In this document: in pieces, positions 7,147 to 14,185 of the stretch
Layout of the letters: every line of letters begins with the position of its first letter
Numbering within the stretch: position 1 is the stretch's first letter
Origin: an uncultured Clostridia bacterium
Lineage (GTDB): Bacteria > Bacillota > Clostridia > Christensenellales > Aristaeellaceae
Length of the DNA stretch: 42,761 nt
NCBI GenBank assembly: GCA_944362695.1
Contig: CALVTQ010000081.1
Coordinates: forward strand, 1-42,761
Direction of reading: 5' to 3'
Made by a program: the position numbers and the translations under genes
The notes under the pieces: model-generated
Told to the model about the DNA's origin: nothing
The model's input: the letters and a program-made list of their open reading frames with translations, nothing else
Databases searched by the model: none

Positions 7147-8429
7147 GCGGTCTGTCCTCCCAGTGATGCGAATTCCTGCCAGAAGGCGGGGGCGGATTTG
7201 CTCGTCGCCTCGGCGTCGGTGAGGGTCAGCGGGCCGTCCGCAATCGTGCTCGCCACGGCCATCGCCATGACGATGCGGTGATCGTTGCAGCCGTCGACCG
7301 TCGCGGCGTGAAGCGTTTTGCCGCCGCGGATGATCAGCCCGTCGTCAAGCTCGGTCACGTCCGCGCCCGCTGCGGTGAGCGCCTTGTGCATCGCGGCGAG
7401 GCGGTCGCTTTCCTTGATGCGAAGGCGGGCAGCGTTGGCGACGCGGCTCTCGCCCTTGGCGGCGGCCATCGCGACGGAGAGCACCGGCACGAGGTCCGGC
7501 ACCTGCGAACAGTCGATGACCTCGCCGTGCAGCGCGCTCGGGTACGCGGTCAAATTGCCGCCTTCCTCGCGGATGTCCGCGCCCATTTTTCTGAGTATGT
7601 TTACAATACCGCGGTCGCCCTGCGCGCTGGCAAGGTCAAGGCCGGTCAGCGTGACGGGCTTCCTTCCTATGCAGCCCGCGACGAGGTAGAACGCCGCGTG
7701 GCTCCAGTCGCTTTCGACCCGGAGCTTGCCGGGCGAGACGGCTTTTTGATTGCCGGGAATGATGAGGGTTTGTCCGCCGTCCGTCCACCGGCTGTGTACG
7801 CCGAACGCCGCCTGCGCATTGCGGGTCAGCTCGACGTATGCGCGGGATTCGAGCGGCGTGGTGATGCGAAGCACGCTGTCGCCGGAAAGACGGGGCAGCG
7901 CGAGCAGCAGACCGGTGATGAACTGGCTGCTGACGTCGCCGCGCAGGGCGTATTCGCCGCTCTTTAGCTCGCCGTCCACGGTGAGGCTGTGTTCGTCCTG
8001 ATGCCAGATAATGCCGCGCGGGACGAAGAGCTGCTCGTACAGGTCGAGCGGGCGCTGCATCAGCCTGCCCTGACCGACGAGGCGCACAGGGCCGCAGCCG
8101 TCGAGCGCGAGTGGGATGAAGAAGCGCAGCGTCGAGCCGGATTCGCCGCAGTCGAGCGTGCGCAGTCCGCCGCGAACGGGCGCTTTGCCGCGCAGCGTCA
8201 CGGATGAAAAGCCGGTGGATGTGCTGTCACTGATTTGGGGGAGTCCGGTCAGCCCGAGCGACTGTGCGCAGGAAAGCGTCGCCCTGATGTCGCGCGAGAG
8301 CTGGATGGGGTCGAGCGTCGTTTCGCTTGAAGCGAGCGCGGCCATCATCACGGCGCGGTGGCTGGCCGACTTGCTGGGCATGATGGCGATTGACCCGCCG
8401 AGCGAGCCGGGGAGGACGGTCTTGTTCAT
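7143..8429 (-). CDS. aroA: 3-phosphoshikimate 1-carboxyvinyltransferase (EPSP synthase)
   Basis: EPSP synthase joins shikimate 3-phosphate with phosphoenolpyruvate. The 428 residues show SKSASHRAVM near the N-terminus (Lys/Ser/Arg for substrate), the phosphoenolpyruvate loop LDCGESGSTLRFF (about 91-103), SSQF, the catalytic Asp in VPDLVPVL and the RIKESDRL motif. The loop reads GESGSTLR rather than the GNAGTAMR of enteric enzymes, a variant seen in Clostridia. The conserved Gly of that loop is kept. GAGGTGAG precedes the ATG. The gene begins nine bases after aroB and overlaps aroC by four bases. Confidence 0.97.
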   Translation of the reverse strand: MNKTVLPGSLGGSIAIMPSKSASHRAVMMAALASSETTLDPIQLSRDIRATLSCAQSLGLTGLPQISDSTSTGFSSVTLRGKAPVRGGLRTLDCGESGSTLRFFIPLALDGCGPVRLVGQGRLMQRPLDLYEQLFVPRGIIWHQDEHSLTVDGELKSGEYALRGDVSSQFITGLLLALPRLSGDSVLRITTPLESRAYVELTRNAQAAFGVHSRWTDGGQTLIIPGNQKAVSPGKLRVESDWSHAAFYLVAGCIGRKPVTLTGLDLASAQGDRGIVNILRKMGADIREEGGNLTAYPSALHGEVIDCSQVPDLVPVLSVAMAAAKGESRVANAARLRIKESDRLAAMHKALTAAGADVTELDDGLIIRGGKTLHAATVDGCNDHRIVMAMAVASTIADGPLTLTDAEATSKSAPAFWQEFASLGGQTA

Positions 8430-8438
8430 CGTCTCACC

Positions 8439-9506
8439 TCACAGCAGCGCGCGCAGCTCGTCCGCCGTCAGCGGCACGGCCTTGCATGCGCCGATTTTGG
8501 TGAGCTGCACGGTGCGGATGACAGCGCCCTCGGCCTTTTTGTCAAGGCTCATCGTCGCGGCGAGCGCGGCGGGGGAGAGGTGCTCCGGCATATCGTGCGG
8601 GAGGTCATACGCAATCAGAATGCTGCGGATGCGCTCGGCTGTGCCTGTGGGCGTGTGGCCGAGGGTTTCGCCCCAGCGCGCGGCCTGCACCATGCCGATG
8701 CACACGGCCTCGCCGTGCAGGATCTCGCCGTAGCCCATCGTGTTTTCGAGGGCATGGGCGAGCGTGTGGCCGAAGTTGAGCTGCATGCGGATGCCGTGGT
8801 CGTGTGGGTCCACGCGGACGTAATCGGCCTTGATCTCGCAGCAGCGCGCGATGACGCCGTCGAGCTCCGGCGCGAGATTTTCGCGCGAACCGAGGCTCTC
8901 CAGCTTGTCAAAGAGCGCCTCGTCGGCGATGCAGCCGTACTTGATGACTTCGCCCAGACCTGCGCCGAACTGACGCGCGTCGAGCGTTTTGAGCGTGTCG
9001 CAGTCGATCAGAACGAGCTCCGGCTGATAGAACGCGCCGAGCAGATTTTTACCGCGCGCGTGGTTGATGGCGACCTTGCCGCCGACGGAGGAATCGACCT
9101 GAGACAGCAGCGTGGTCGGCATCTGAATGAAGTGCACGCCGCGCAGATACGTGCAGGCCGCGTAGCCCGTGATGTCGCCCACGACGCCGCCGCCCAGCGC
9201 GAGCACGTAGTCCGCGCGCGTGAGCTTGGCATCGAGGAAGCTGTCGTAGAGGAACGCGAGCTGCGCCTCGCACTTGGTCGTCTCGCCCGCGGGGAGCGTG
9301 ACGAGCACCGGGGCGGCCCCGGCCTCGCGGAGCTGGCCCATCAGCGTTTCGGCGTAGAGCGGAGCCGTGTTCGTGTCGGCGACGACGGCGGCCTTCTTGC
9401 CCTTGCAGCACGCCAAAAGCGCCGCGCAGTTTTTGAGCAGGCCGTGGCCGATGTGGATGTCATAGCGGCTCTCCGCCTCGGGGGCGCAGACGGGAACGAC
9501 GGGCAT
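8439..9506 (-). CDS. aroB: 3-dehydroquinate synthase
   Basis: AroB is the NAD- and metal-dependent enzyme that cyclises DAHP to 3-dehydroquinate. I place the start at 9506, where AAGGAGGA (9521-9514) lies seven bases upstream. A longer frame reaching 9590 would add 28 low-complexity residues and overlap tyrA. The resulting 355 residues are of normal length. Motifs are the NAD-binding LALGGGVVGDITGY, PTTLLSQVDSSVGGK and the metal-binding Glu/His/His set in GLGEVIKYG, NFGHTLAHALE and LHGEAV. It lies 34 bases downstream of tyrA, the largest gap within the operon. Confidence 0.96.
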   Translation of the reverse strand: MPVVPVCAPEAESRYDIHIGHGLLKNCAALLACCKGKKAAVVADTNTAPLYAETLMGQLREAGAAPVLVTLPAGETTKCEAQLAFLYDSFLDAKLTRADYVLALGGGVVGDITGYAACTYLRGVHFIQMPTTLLSQVDSSVGGKVAINHARGKNLLGAFYQPELVLIDCDTLKTLDARQFGAGLGEVIKYGCIADEALFDKLESLGSRENLAPELDGVIARCCEIKADYVRVDPHDHGIRMQLNFGHTLAHALENTMGYGEILHGEAVCIGMVQAARWGETLGHTPTGTAERIRSILIAYDLPHDMPEHLSPAALAATMSLDKKAEGAVIRTVQLTKIGACKAVPLTADELRALL

Positions 9507-9540
9507 GGCGGTTTCCTCCTTATTATATGGAAGCGAAATG

Positions 9541-10419
9541 TCAGGTGAACAGCGGCGTCTGGCTCGGCGCGTCGGAGCGGCGGCGGTCAAACGCCTTCTT
9601 GCGGTCGGACGACGCGGTCAGGCGCTCAAGCAGCGCGTCGCGGTCGTCCCCGCGAAGGAGCGCGCTGTACTCGGTGAGCTTGCCGATCAGCTCGTCGGTG
9701 AGGTCGGCGAGCGTGTCCTTGTTCGCCCAGAACAGCTCCGTCCAGAGCTTGGGGTCGAGCGCGGCCACGCGGGTTGCGCCCCGGAAGCTGCCGCCCTCAA
9801 AGCCCTGACTCTCAAAGAGCAGATGCTGATCGCACAGCGCGAGCGCCATGACGTGCATGAGCTGGCTGGTGTAGGCGATGCGCTCGTCGTGCTCCTCGGG
9901 CGTGGCGTAGACGATGTCCGCGCAGCCCATGAACGTGACGAGGCGCTTCATGAGCTTCACGGCGTCCTCGGGGACGGTCTCGTCAGGCGTCAAGATGTAG
10001 TGCGAGCCTCGGAAAAGATCCGCCGTCGCGTTGGCGAAGCTGCCGCGCTCGCGCCCGGCCATCGGGTGGCCGCCCAGATAGGTGAACTTGCGATCCGGCA
10101 GGGCGAGCACGGCCTCGTGCAGCGGCTTCTTGACGCCGCACACGTCGGTGAGCAGCGCGCCCTCGCGGATGCGGGATGCGTGCGCCTTGACAAACTCGGC
10201 GGCGGACTGCGGATGCAGGCACAGGACGATCACGTCCATATCGCCGATGGGCGCTTCCTCGCTCGAAGGCCACGCGGCGCGCACGGCGTTTCGGCCCAGC
10301 GCCTCAAAGCGCGTCCATTCGTCGCTGTCCACGCCGTAGAGCTCGGCGTCCGGGTAGCCCGAAAGCGCCAGGGCCATGCTGCCGCCGATGAGGCCGAGGC
10401 CGACGATCATGATTTTCAT
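9541..10419 (-). CDS. tyrA: Prephenate dehydrogenase
   Basis: TyrA oxidatively decarboxylates prephenate to 4-hydroxyphenylpyruvate for tyrosine synthesis. With the start at 10419 the protein has 292 residues and begins MKIMIVGLGLIGGS, a Rossmann nucleotide-binding loop at 7-14. The catalytic region contains GGHPMAG and EEHDERIAYTSQLMH, and the helical dimerisation domain follows. The ATG overlaps the stop of the DAHP synthase gene by four bases (ATGA). A longer frame upstream lies wholly inside that gene and is rejected. No C-terminal ACT domain is present, so feedback control probably acts elsewhere, for instance at the attenuator or DAHP synthase. Confidence 0.96.
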   Translation of the reverse strand: MKIMIVGLGLIGGSMALALSGYPDAELYGVDSDEWTRFEALGRNAVRAAWPSSEEAPIGDMDVIVLCLHPQSAAEFVKAHASRIREGALLTDVCGVKKPLHEAVLALPDRKFTYLGGHPMAGRERGSFANATADLFRGSHYILTPDETVPEDAVKLMKRLVTFMGCADIVYATPEEHDERIAYTSQLMHVMALALCDQHLLFESQGFEGGSFRGATRVAALDPKLWTELFWANKDTLADLTDELIGKLTEYSALLRGDDRDALLERLTASSDRKKAFDRRRSDAPSQTPLFT

Positions 10420-11429
10420 AACGTGCGCTCCACGATCGGGGCCAGCGCCGAGATCTTGCCCACGAGCTGGGCGAACTGATCGGGCGTGAGGCTCTGCGCG
10501 CCGTCGCACAGGGCGCACGGCGGGTTGTTGTGCACCTCGATGATCAGGCCGTCGGCACCGGCGGCGATGGCGGCCAGCGACATGCGCTCCACCATCCAGT
10601 TCAGGCCCGTCGCGTGGCTCGGATCGACGATGACCGGCAGATGGCTCAGCCTCTTGACGGCCTGCACGGCGGACAGGTCGAGCGTGTTGCGGGTGTAGGT
10701 CTCAAACGTGCGGATGCCGCGCTCGCAGAGGATGACGTTCGTGTTGCCCGCGGCCATGATGTATTCAGCGCTCATCAGCCACTCGTTGACCGTGGCGGAC
10801 AGGCCGCGCTTGAGCAGGATGGGCTTGCGCGTCTGGCCCAGCTCGGTGAGCAGGTCGAAGTTCTGCATGTTGCGCGCGCCGACCTGGATGACGTCCACGC
10901 GGCGGTCGAATTCCTCGACGAGCTTGGGGCTCATGATCTCCGTGCAGATGGGCATGCCGGTCAGCTCGCGCGCCTGCTCAAGAAGCGCCAGACCCTCGAG
11001 CTTGAGGCCCTGGAAGGCATAGGGTGAGGTACGCGGCTTGTACGCGCCGCCGCGCAGGATGTTCGCGCCGCTCGCGCGCACCTTGAGCGCCGTGTCGGTG
11101 AGCTGGTCGTAATTCTCGACGGCGCAGGGACCGGCAAACAGCGCCAGCGTGCGGCCGCCGACCTTGACGCCACCGCAGTCGATGACGCTGTCATGCGGGT
11201 GGAATTTGCGGTTGGCCTTCTTGAACGGCTCGGAAACCGGCATCACGCGCTCGACGCCGGGCTGAATCAGAAAGTCGTGGGGATCAAGCGACGCGACGTC
11301 GCCGATGACGCCCAGCACGGTGCAGTCCACACCGGCGTTGCGCTGAACCTGCATGCCGTGGGCATACAGCGAATTGCAGAGGGAGTCGATCTGTTCCTCG
11401 GTGGCCTTGGGTTTCATGATGATAATCAT
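10416..11429 (-). CDS. aroF: 3-deoxy-7-phosphoheptulonate synthase (DAHP synthase, type Ibeta)
   Basis: DAHP synthase condenses phosphoenolpyruvate and erythrose 4-phosphate, the first step of the shikimate pathway. The 337 residues contain an N-terminal ferredoxin-like regulatory domain (about 1-70), as in Thermotoga-type enzymes, where it mediates feedback inhibition by Tyr or Phe. The TIM barrel follows, with AGPCAVEN, LRGGAYKPRTSPYAFQG, KRGLSATVNEW, ILCERGIRTFE and PVIVDPSHATG. Those carry the metal-binding Cys, His, Glu and Asp. AAGGA lies upstream of the ATG. It is the first enzyme gene after the leader-peptide attenuator and is translationally coupled to tyrA. Confidence 0.96.
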   Translation of the reverse strand: MIIIMKPKATEEQIDSLCNSLYAHGMQVQRNAGVDCTVLGVIGDVASLDPHDFLIQPGVERVMPVSEPFKKANRKFHPHDSVIDCGGVKVGGRTLALFAGPCAVENYDQLTDTALKVRASGANILRGGAYKPRTSPYAFQGLKLEGLALLEQARELTGMPICTEIMSPKLVEEFDRRVDVIQVGARNMQNFDLLTELGQTRKPILLKRGLSATVNEWLMSAEYIMAAGNTNVILCERGIRTFETYTRNTLDLSAVQAVKRLSHLPVIVDPSHATGLNWMVERMSLAAIAAGADGLIIEVHNNPPCALCDGAQSLTPDQFAQLVGKISALAPIVERTL

Positions 11430-11493
11430 GTGCGGGTCCTTCTTTCTCTCTCATTTCATTTGGGTTCGGGTATGGCGGGGGGTTCCTTCGGCT

Positions 11494-11527
11494 AAACAAA
11501 AAGGCCCCCGCCTGTGTGGCAGGAGCC
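11494..11527 (-). terminator. Attenuator terminator of the aro operon
   Basis: Read on the minus strand, GGCTCCTGCC (11527-11518), loop ACACA, GGCGGGGGCC (11512-11503) forms a ten-base-pair stem with two wobble pairs, followed by TTTTTGTTT. It lies between the leader peptide and the start of aroF, so it would end transcription before the structural genes. An upstream hairpin CTGGC/GTCAG lies just before it. I could not define a unique antiterminator by eye. Confidence 0.85.
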
Positions 11528-11566
11528 TGACAATTGCAGCCAGATTCAGGGAGGGGCACACCCTTC

Positions 11567-11641
11567 TCATGCACGCACGAAAGCAAGACCATAGCCCATA
11601 TAGCCATAGCCGCTAAATCGCACGAAAGAGAAGTTCTGCAT
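11567..11641 (-). CDS. Phe/Tyr-rich leader peptide of the aro operon
   Basis: A 24-codon frame begins at ATG 11641-11639, ten bases after a strong AGGAGG (11657-11652), and stops at TGA 11569-11567. It encodes four Phe (positions 4, 6, 9, 21) and three Tyr (12, 14, 17), including the run SGYGYMGYG, so seven of 24 residues are the end products of this operon. A promoter lies just upstream and an intrinsic terminator lies 39 bases after the stop. This is the classic layout of ribosome-mediated attenuation: stalling at Phe or Tyr codons when the charged tRNAs are scarce would favour an alternative RNA fold and read-through into aroF. The peptide itself is not expected to have another function. 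Confidence 0.85.
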   Translation of the reverse strand: MQNFSFVRFSGYGYMGYGLAFVRA

Positions 11642-11671
11642 GATGGTGAAACCTCCTGACTGATTACGGTC

Positions 11672-11700
11672 AGTATAGCACGCGGGCGAACATCGCGCAA
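11672..11700 (-). promoter_or_regulatory. Sigma-A promoter of the aro operon, with overlapping inverted repeat
   Basis: On the minus strand, TTGCGC (11700-11695), a 17-base spacer and TATACT (11677-11672) preceded by TGC form a -35/extended -10 promoter. CTGAC/GTCAG arms at 11656-11660 and 11669-11673 surround the expected transcription start and touch the leader ribosome binding site. This could be an operator or a 5' hairpin. Confidence 0.75.
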
Positions 11701-11763
11701 GGGGAAATTGCCGATTTTCCGCAAAAGATGAAATTTAGTCAACTTTTGTATGCAAAACATGCA

Positions 11764-12414
11764 TTACATTTTCTTGAGCAGCCTGCGCGCGTCGTCGGCG
11801 GAGGCCAGCGCGAGAAGATGCTCGCGGCCGGTGAAGACGTAATCCGGGCCGGGCATGGGGCGCAGGTCCTCGCCGGTCTTGACGGCCAGAATGTTGATGC
11901 GATACTTGTTGCGCACGTCGATGTCGCGCACGCTGCGGCCCACCCAGCTCTCCAGCGGCGGGATCTCGTAGATGGCGTATTCCTCGGTCAGCTCGATGCA
12001 GTCAAACACGTTCGTGGCGGACAGGCGCGCGGCGATGCGCTCGGCGCTGTCGCGCTCGGGGTAGACGACCTCGTCCGCGCCGTTGCGGAGGAGCAGGCGG
12101 GCGTGAATGTCCTGGCTGGCCTTGGAGACGACGTGCCTGGCGCCCAAGTCCTTGAGCAACGACGTGATGAGCAGGCTGGAGGCGAACTCCTGCCCGATGC
12201 ACACGAAGCACAGGTCGAAATTCTGCACGCCGAGCGAGCGCAGCACGTTTTCGTCCGTGCAGTCGGCGATTTGGGCGCTGGTGGCGTCGGCCATGAGCGC
12301 GGTGACGGCGGCCTCGTCGCGGTCCACGATCATCACCTCGTTGCCAAGGCTCATGAATTTATGGCACAGGTGGCGGCCAAAGCGCCCCAGGCCGATGACG
12401 AGAATGGATTTCAT
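11764..12414 (-). CDS. ktrA: Potassium uptake regulatory subunit KtrA (TrkA family)
   Basis: KtrA is the cytoplasmic gating ring of the Ktr potassium channel and binds nucleotides. The 216 residues comprise an RCK_N Rossmann domain opening IGLGRFGRHLC (about 7-17), with the acidic ribose-binding residue in MIVDRDE, and an RCK_C domain (about 135-216). AAGGAGAG precedes the ATG. It lies 31 bases downstream of ktrB in the same operon. No convincing terminator is visible between its stop and the aro promoter 63 bases further on, so some read-through into the aro leader is possible. Confidence 0.95.
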   Translation of the reverse strand: MKSILVIGLGRFGRHLCHKFMSLGNEVMIVDRDEAAVTALMADATSAQIADCTDENVLRSLGVQNFDLCFVCIGQEFASSLLITSLLKDLGARHVVSKASQDIHARLLLRNGADEVVYPERDSAERIAARLSATNVFDCIELTEEYAIYEIPPLESWVGRSVRDIDVRNKYRINILAVKTGEDLRPMPGPDYVFTGREHLLALASADDARRLLKKM

Positions 12415-12445
12415 GGCGATTCTCTCCTTATATATTGCGAAGTCG

Positions 12446-13798
12446 TCAGCCGACGATCAGCTTGTCGGCGGGGTATTGCACGCGGGCGGGCGCGCTCTTG
12501 TGTGCCACGAGGATGGCAAACGTCAGGCTGCCCAGCCTGCCGGAATACATGAGCAGGATGAGCACGAGCTTGGAGAAGACGTTCAGCTCGCGGGTGATGC
12601 CGGTCGTCATGCCGACGGTGTTGACGGCGGAGAAGACCTCCAGCAGCACGTCGCGAAGCGGCAGGGCGGGCTGGGCGATGCAGATCATCAGCGTCGCGGT
12701 CATCGCCATGCACAGATACACCACGACGATGGCGCACGCGCGTTTGAGCAGCTCGCCCTCGAAGCGGCGGCCCAGCGCGTGCACGTCGTCCTCGCGGCGC
12801 AGCATCGAGACGGCCATCAGCGTAAAGAGCATCATGGTTGTCGTCTTTGCGCCGCCCGCCGTGGAGCCGGGGTTGCCGCCGGTGAGCATGAGCAGGAGCG
12901 TCATGAGGCTGCCCGCGTTCGAGAGCTCGGCGGTGGGCACGGTGTCAAAGCCTGCCGTGCGCGGCGTGACGGCGGAAAACAGGCTCGCCCAGATGCGGGT
13001 GGGCACGTCCATGCCGGACATCGAGGCGCTCCACTCCGTGATGAAAAACAGGACGCCGGGGATCACGACCAGTCCCGCCGTAAGCAGCAGCACCGCGCGC
13101 GAATGAAGCGAGAGCTTACGCCAGCGGAAGCGCTTCTCGACGAGATCGTCCCAGACAAAGAAGCCGAGGCCGCCGATCAGGATCAGCGCGCAGACCGTGA
13201 GGTTGACAAGCGGGTCGGAGACGAACGACTCGAGCGACGTGAACGGCCCGGAGATGCTGCCCATCAGGTCAAAGCCCGCGTTGCAGAACGCCGAGATCGA
13301 GTGGAACACGCTGTACGCGATGCCGCGCACCAAGCCGAGCATCGGAACAAAGCGGATCGCCAGCAGCGCCGCGCCCACGCCCTCGACGATCAGCGTGCCG
13401 ATGAGCGCGACGCGGACGATGCGCACGATGCCGCCCAGATGCAGCGAGGCGACGCTCTCCTGCAAGAGAACCCGCTGGCGCAGGCCGATCTTGCGCCCGA
13501 GGATCAGCGAGACGAGCGAGAGCACCGTCATCACGCCGAGGCCGCCGATCTGGATGCCCGTGATGATGACGAGCTTGCCGAACAGCGACCAGTGCGTCGC
13601 CGTGTCCACGGCGATCAGGCCCGTCACGCAGACGGCGCTCGTGGCGGTGAACAGCGCGGTGAGCGGGTCGGTCATTTTGCCGCTTGATGAGCTGATGGGG
13701 AGCATGAGCAGCAGCGTGACCGCGAGGATAATCATCAAAAAGCCCAGCGCGATCATCGAGGACGCGCTCATGGGGGCTCTGCGTTTTTTTGCCTGCAT
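12446..13798 (-). CDS. ktrB: Potassium uptake channel subunit KtrB (TrkH/TrkG family)
   Basis: KtrB is the membrane channel of the Ktr system. The 450-residue protein has four membrane-pore-membrane repeats. The four selectivity filter regions can be read: TSAVCVTGL, SISAFCNAGFD, SAVTPRTAGFD and SAVNTVGMTTG, each with the conserved Gly. The TGGNPGSTAGGAK segment corresponds to the intramembrane gating loop of the third repeat. AAGGAGGAAACC precedes the ATG at the usual spacing. It is first in a two-gene ktrBA operon with its own promoter. Confidence 0.96.
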   Translation of the reverse strand: MQAKKRRAPMSASSMIALGFLMIILAVTLLLMLPISSSSGKMTDPLTALFTATSAVCVTGLIAVDTATHWSLFGKLVIITGIQIGGLGVMTVLSLVSLILGRKIGLRQRVLLQESVASLHLGGIVRIVRVALIGTLIVEGVGAALLAIRFVPMLGLVRGIAYSVFHSISAFCNAGFDLMGSISGPFTSLESFVSDPLVNLTVCALILIGGLGFFVWDDLVEKRFRWRKLSLHSRAVLLLTAGLVVIPGVLFFITEWSASMSGMDVPTRIWASLFSAVTPRTAGFDTVPTAELSNAGSLMTLLLMLTGGNPGSTAGGAKTTTMMLFTLMAVSMLRREDDVHALGRRFEGELLKRACAIVVVYLCMAMTATLMICIAQPALPLRDVLLEVFSAVNTVGMTTGITRELNVFSKLVLILLMYSGRLGSLTFAILVAHKSAPARVQYPADKLIVG

Positions 13799-13842
13799 GG
13801 TTTCCTCCTTTGGAAGCGCGGGGTGCGTCCCGCGATGACCCT

Positions 13843-13871
13843 ATTGTACCCCGAAGCGGCGTTTTTTTCAA
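13843..13871 (-). promoter_or_regulatory. Sigma-A promoter of ktrBA
   Basis: On the minus strand TTGAAA (13871-13866), a 17-base spacer and TACAAT (13848-13843) are each one or two bases from consensus. The promoter lies 45 bases upstream of the ktrB start. Confidence 0.75.
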
Positions 13872-14062
13872 GGGCGGGCAAGGCCGCAAAAAATGAATGA
13901 TAACGGCAGGTATTCCCGCAGCTGTGCGCACAGCGACAGGTTTGCGGCGTCTTTGCATAACGGATGTGTGTTCAGCCCTTCGCGGGCGAAATGCATAAGC
14001 GTTTCTGAAAAATGCATAATTGCATACGCATAATATAATGGAAGATTTTCTTTTTTAACACG
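13872..14062. other. Intergenic region with a 14-bp palindrome and repeated ATGCATA motifs
   Basis: This gene-free stretch lies between two divergent promoters. It holds a perfect palindrome GCTGTGCGCACAGC at 13921-13934. An AT-rich segment at 13991-14039 follows, in which ATGCATAA occurs at 13991-13998 and 14012-14019, with TGCATA and GCATAA copies at 14021-14033 and a TATAAT at 14034-14039. The palindrome and the repeated motif are possible regulator binding sites for the exporter operon. The small frames here have no coding character. Confidence 0.4.
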
Positions 14063-14091
14063 TTGACATTGCATGTTCGTGCCTTTATAAT
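14063..14091 (+). promoter_or_regulatory. Perfect consensus sigma-A promoter of the ABC exporter operon
   Basis: TTGACA (14063-14068), a 17-base spacer and TATAAT (14086-14091) match the housekeeping consensus at all twelve positions. A promoter this strong driving an efflux pump usually implies repression by a regulator, and palindromic and repeated motifs lie just upstream. Confidence 0.9.
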
Positions 14092-14185
14092 GTTGTCGCA
14101 ATTTGATCACGGACACGATCGCGCCGCGCCGCTGCGCACGGGCGGCGCCAATCGGCCGGCAAACGAGGAGGGAAACGGTTACACC

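Noticed and set aside
9507..9590. 28-residue N-terminal extension of AroB
   Set aside because: It is Arg/Ala-rich low-complexity sequence, overlaps the end of tyrA, and bypasses a strong AAGGAGGA placed correctly for the start at 9506.
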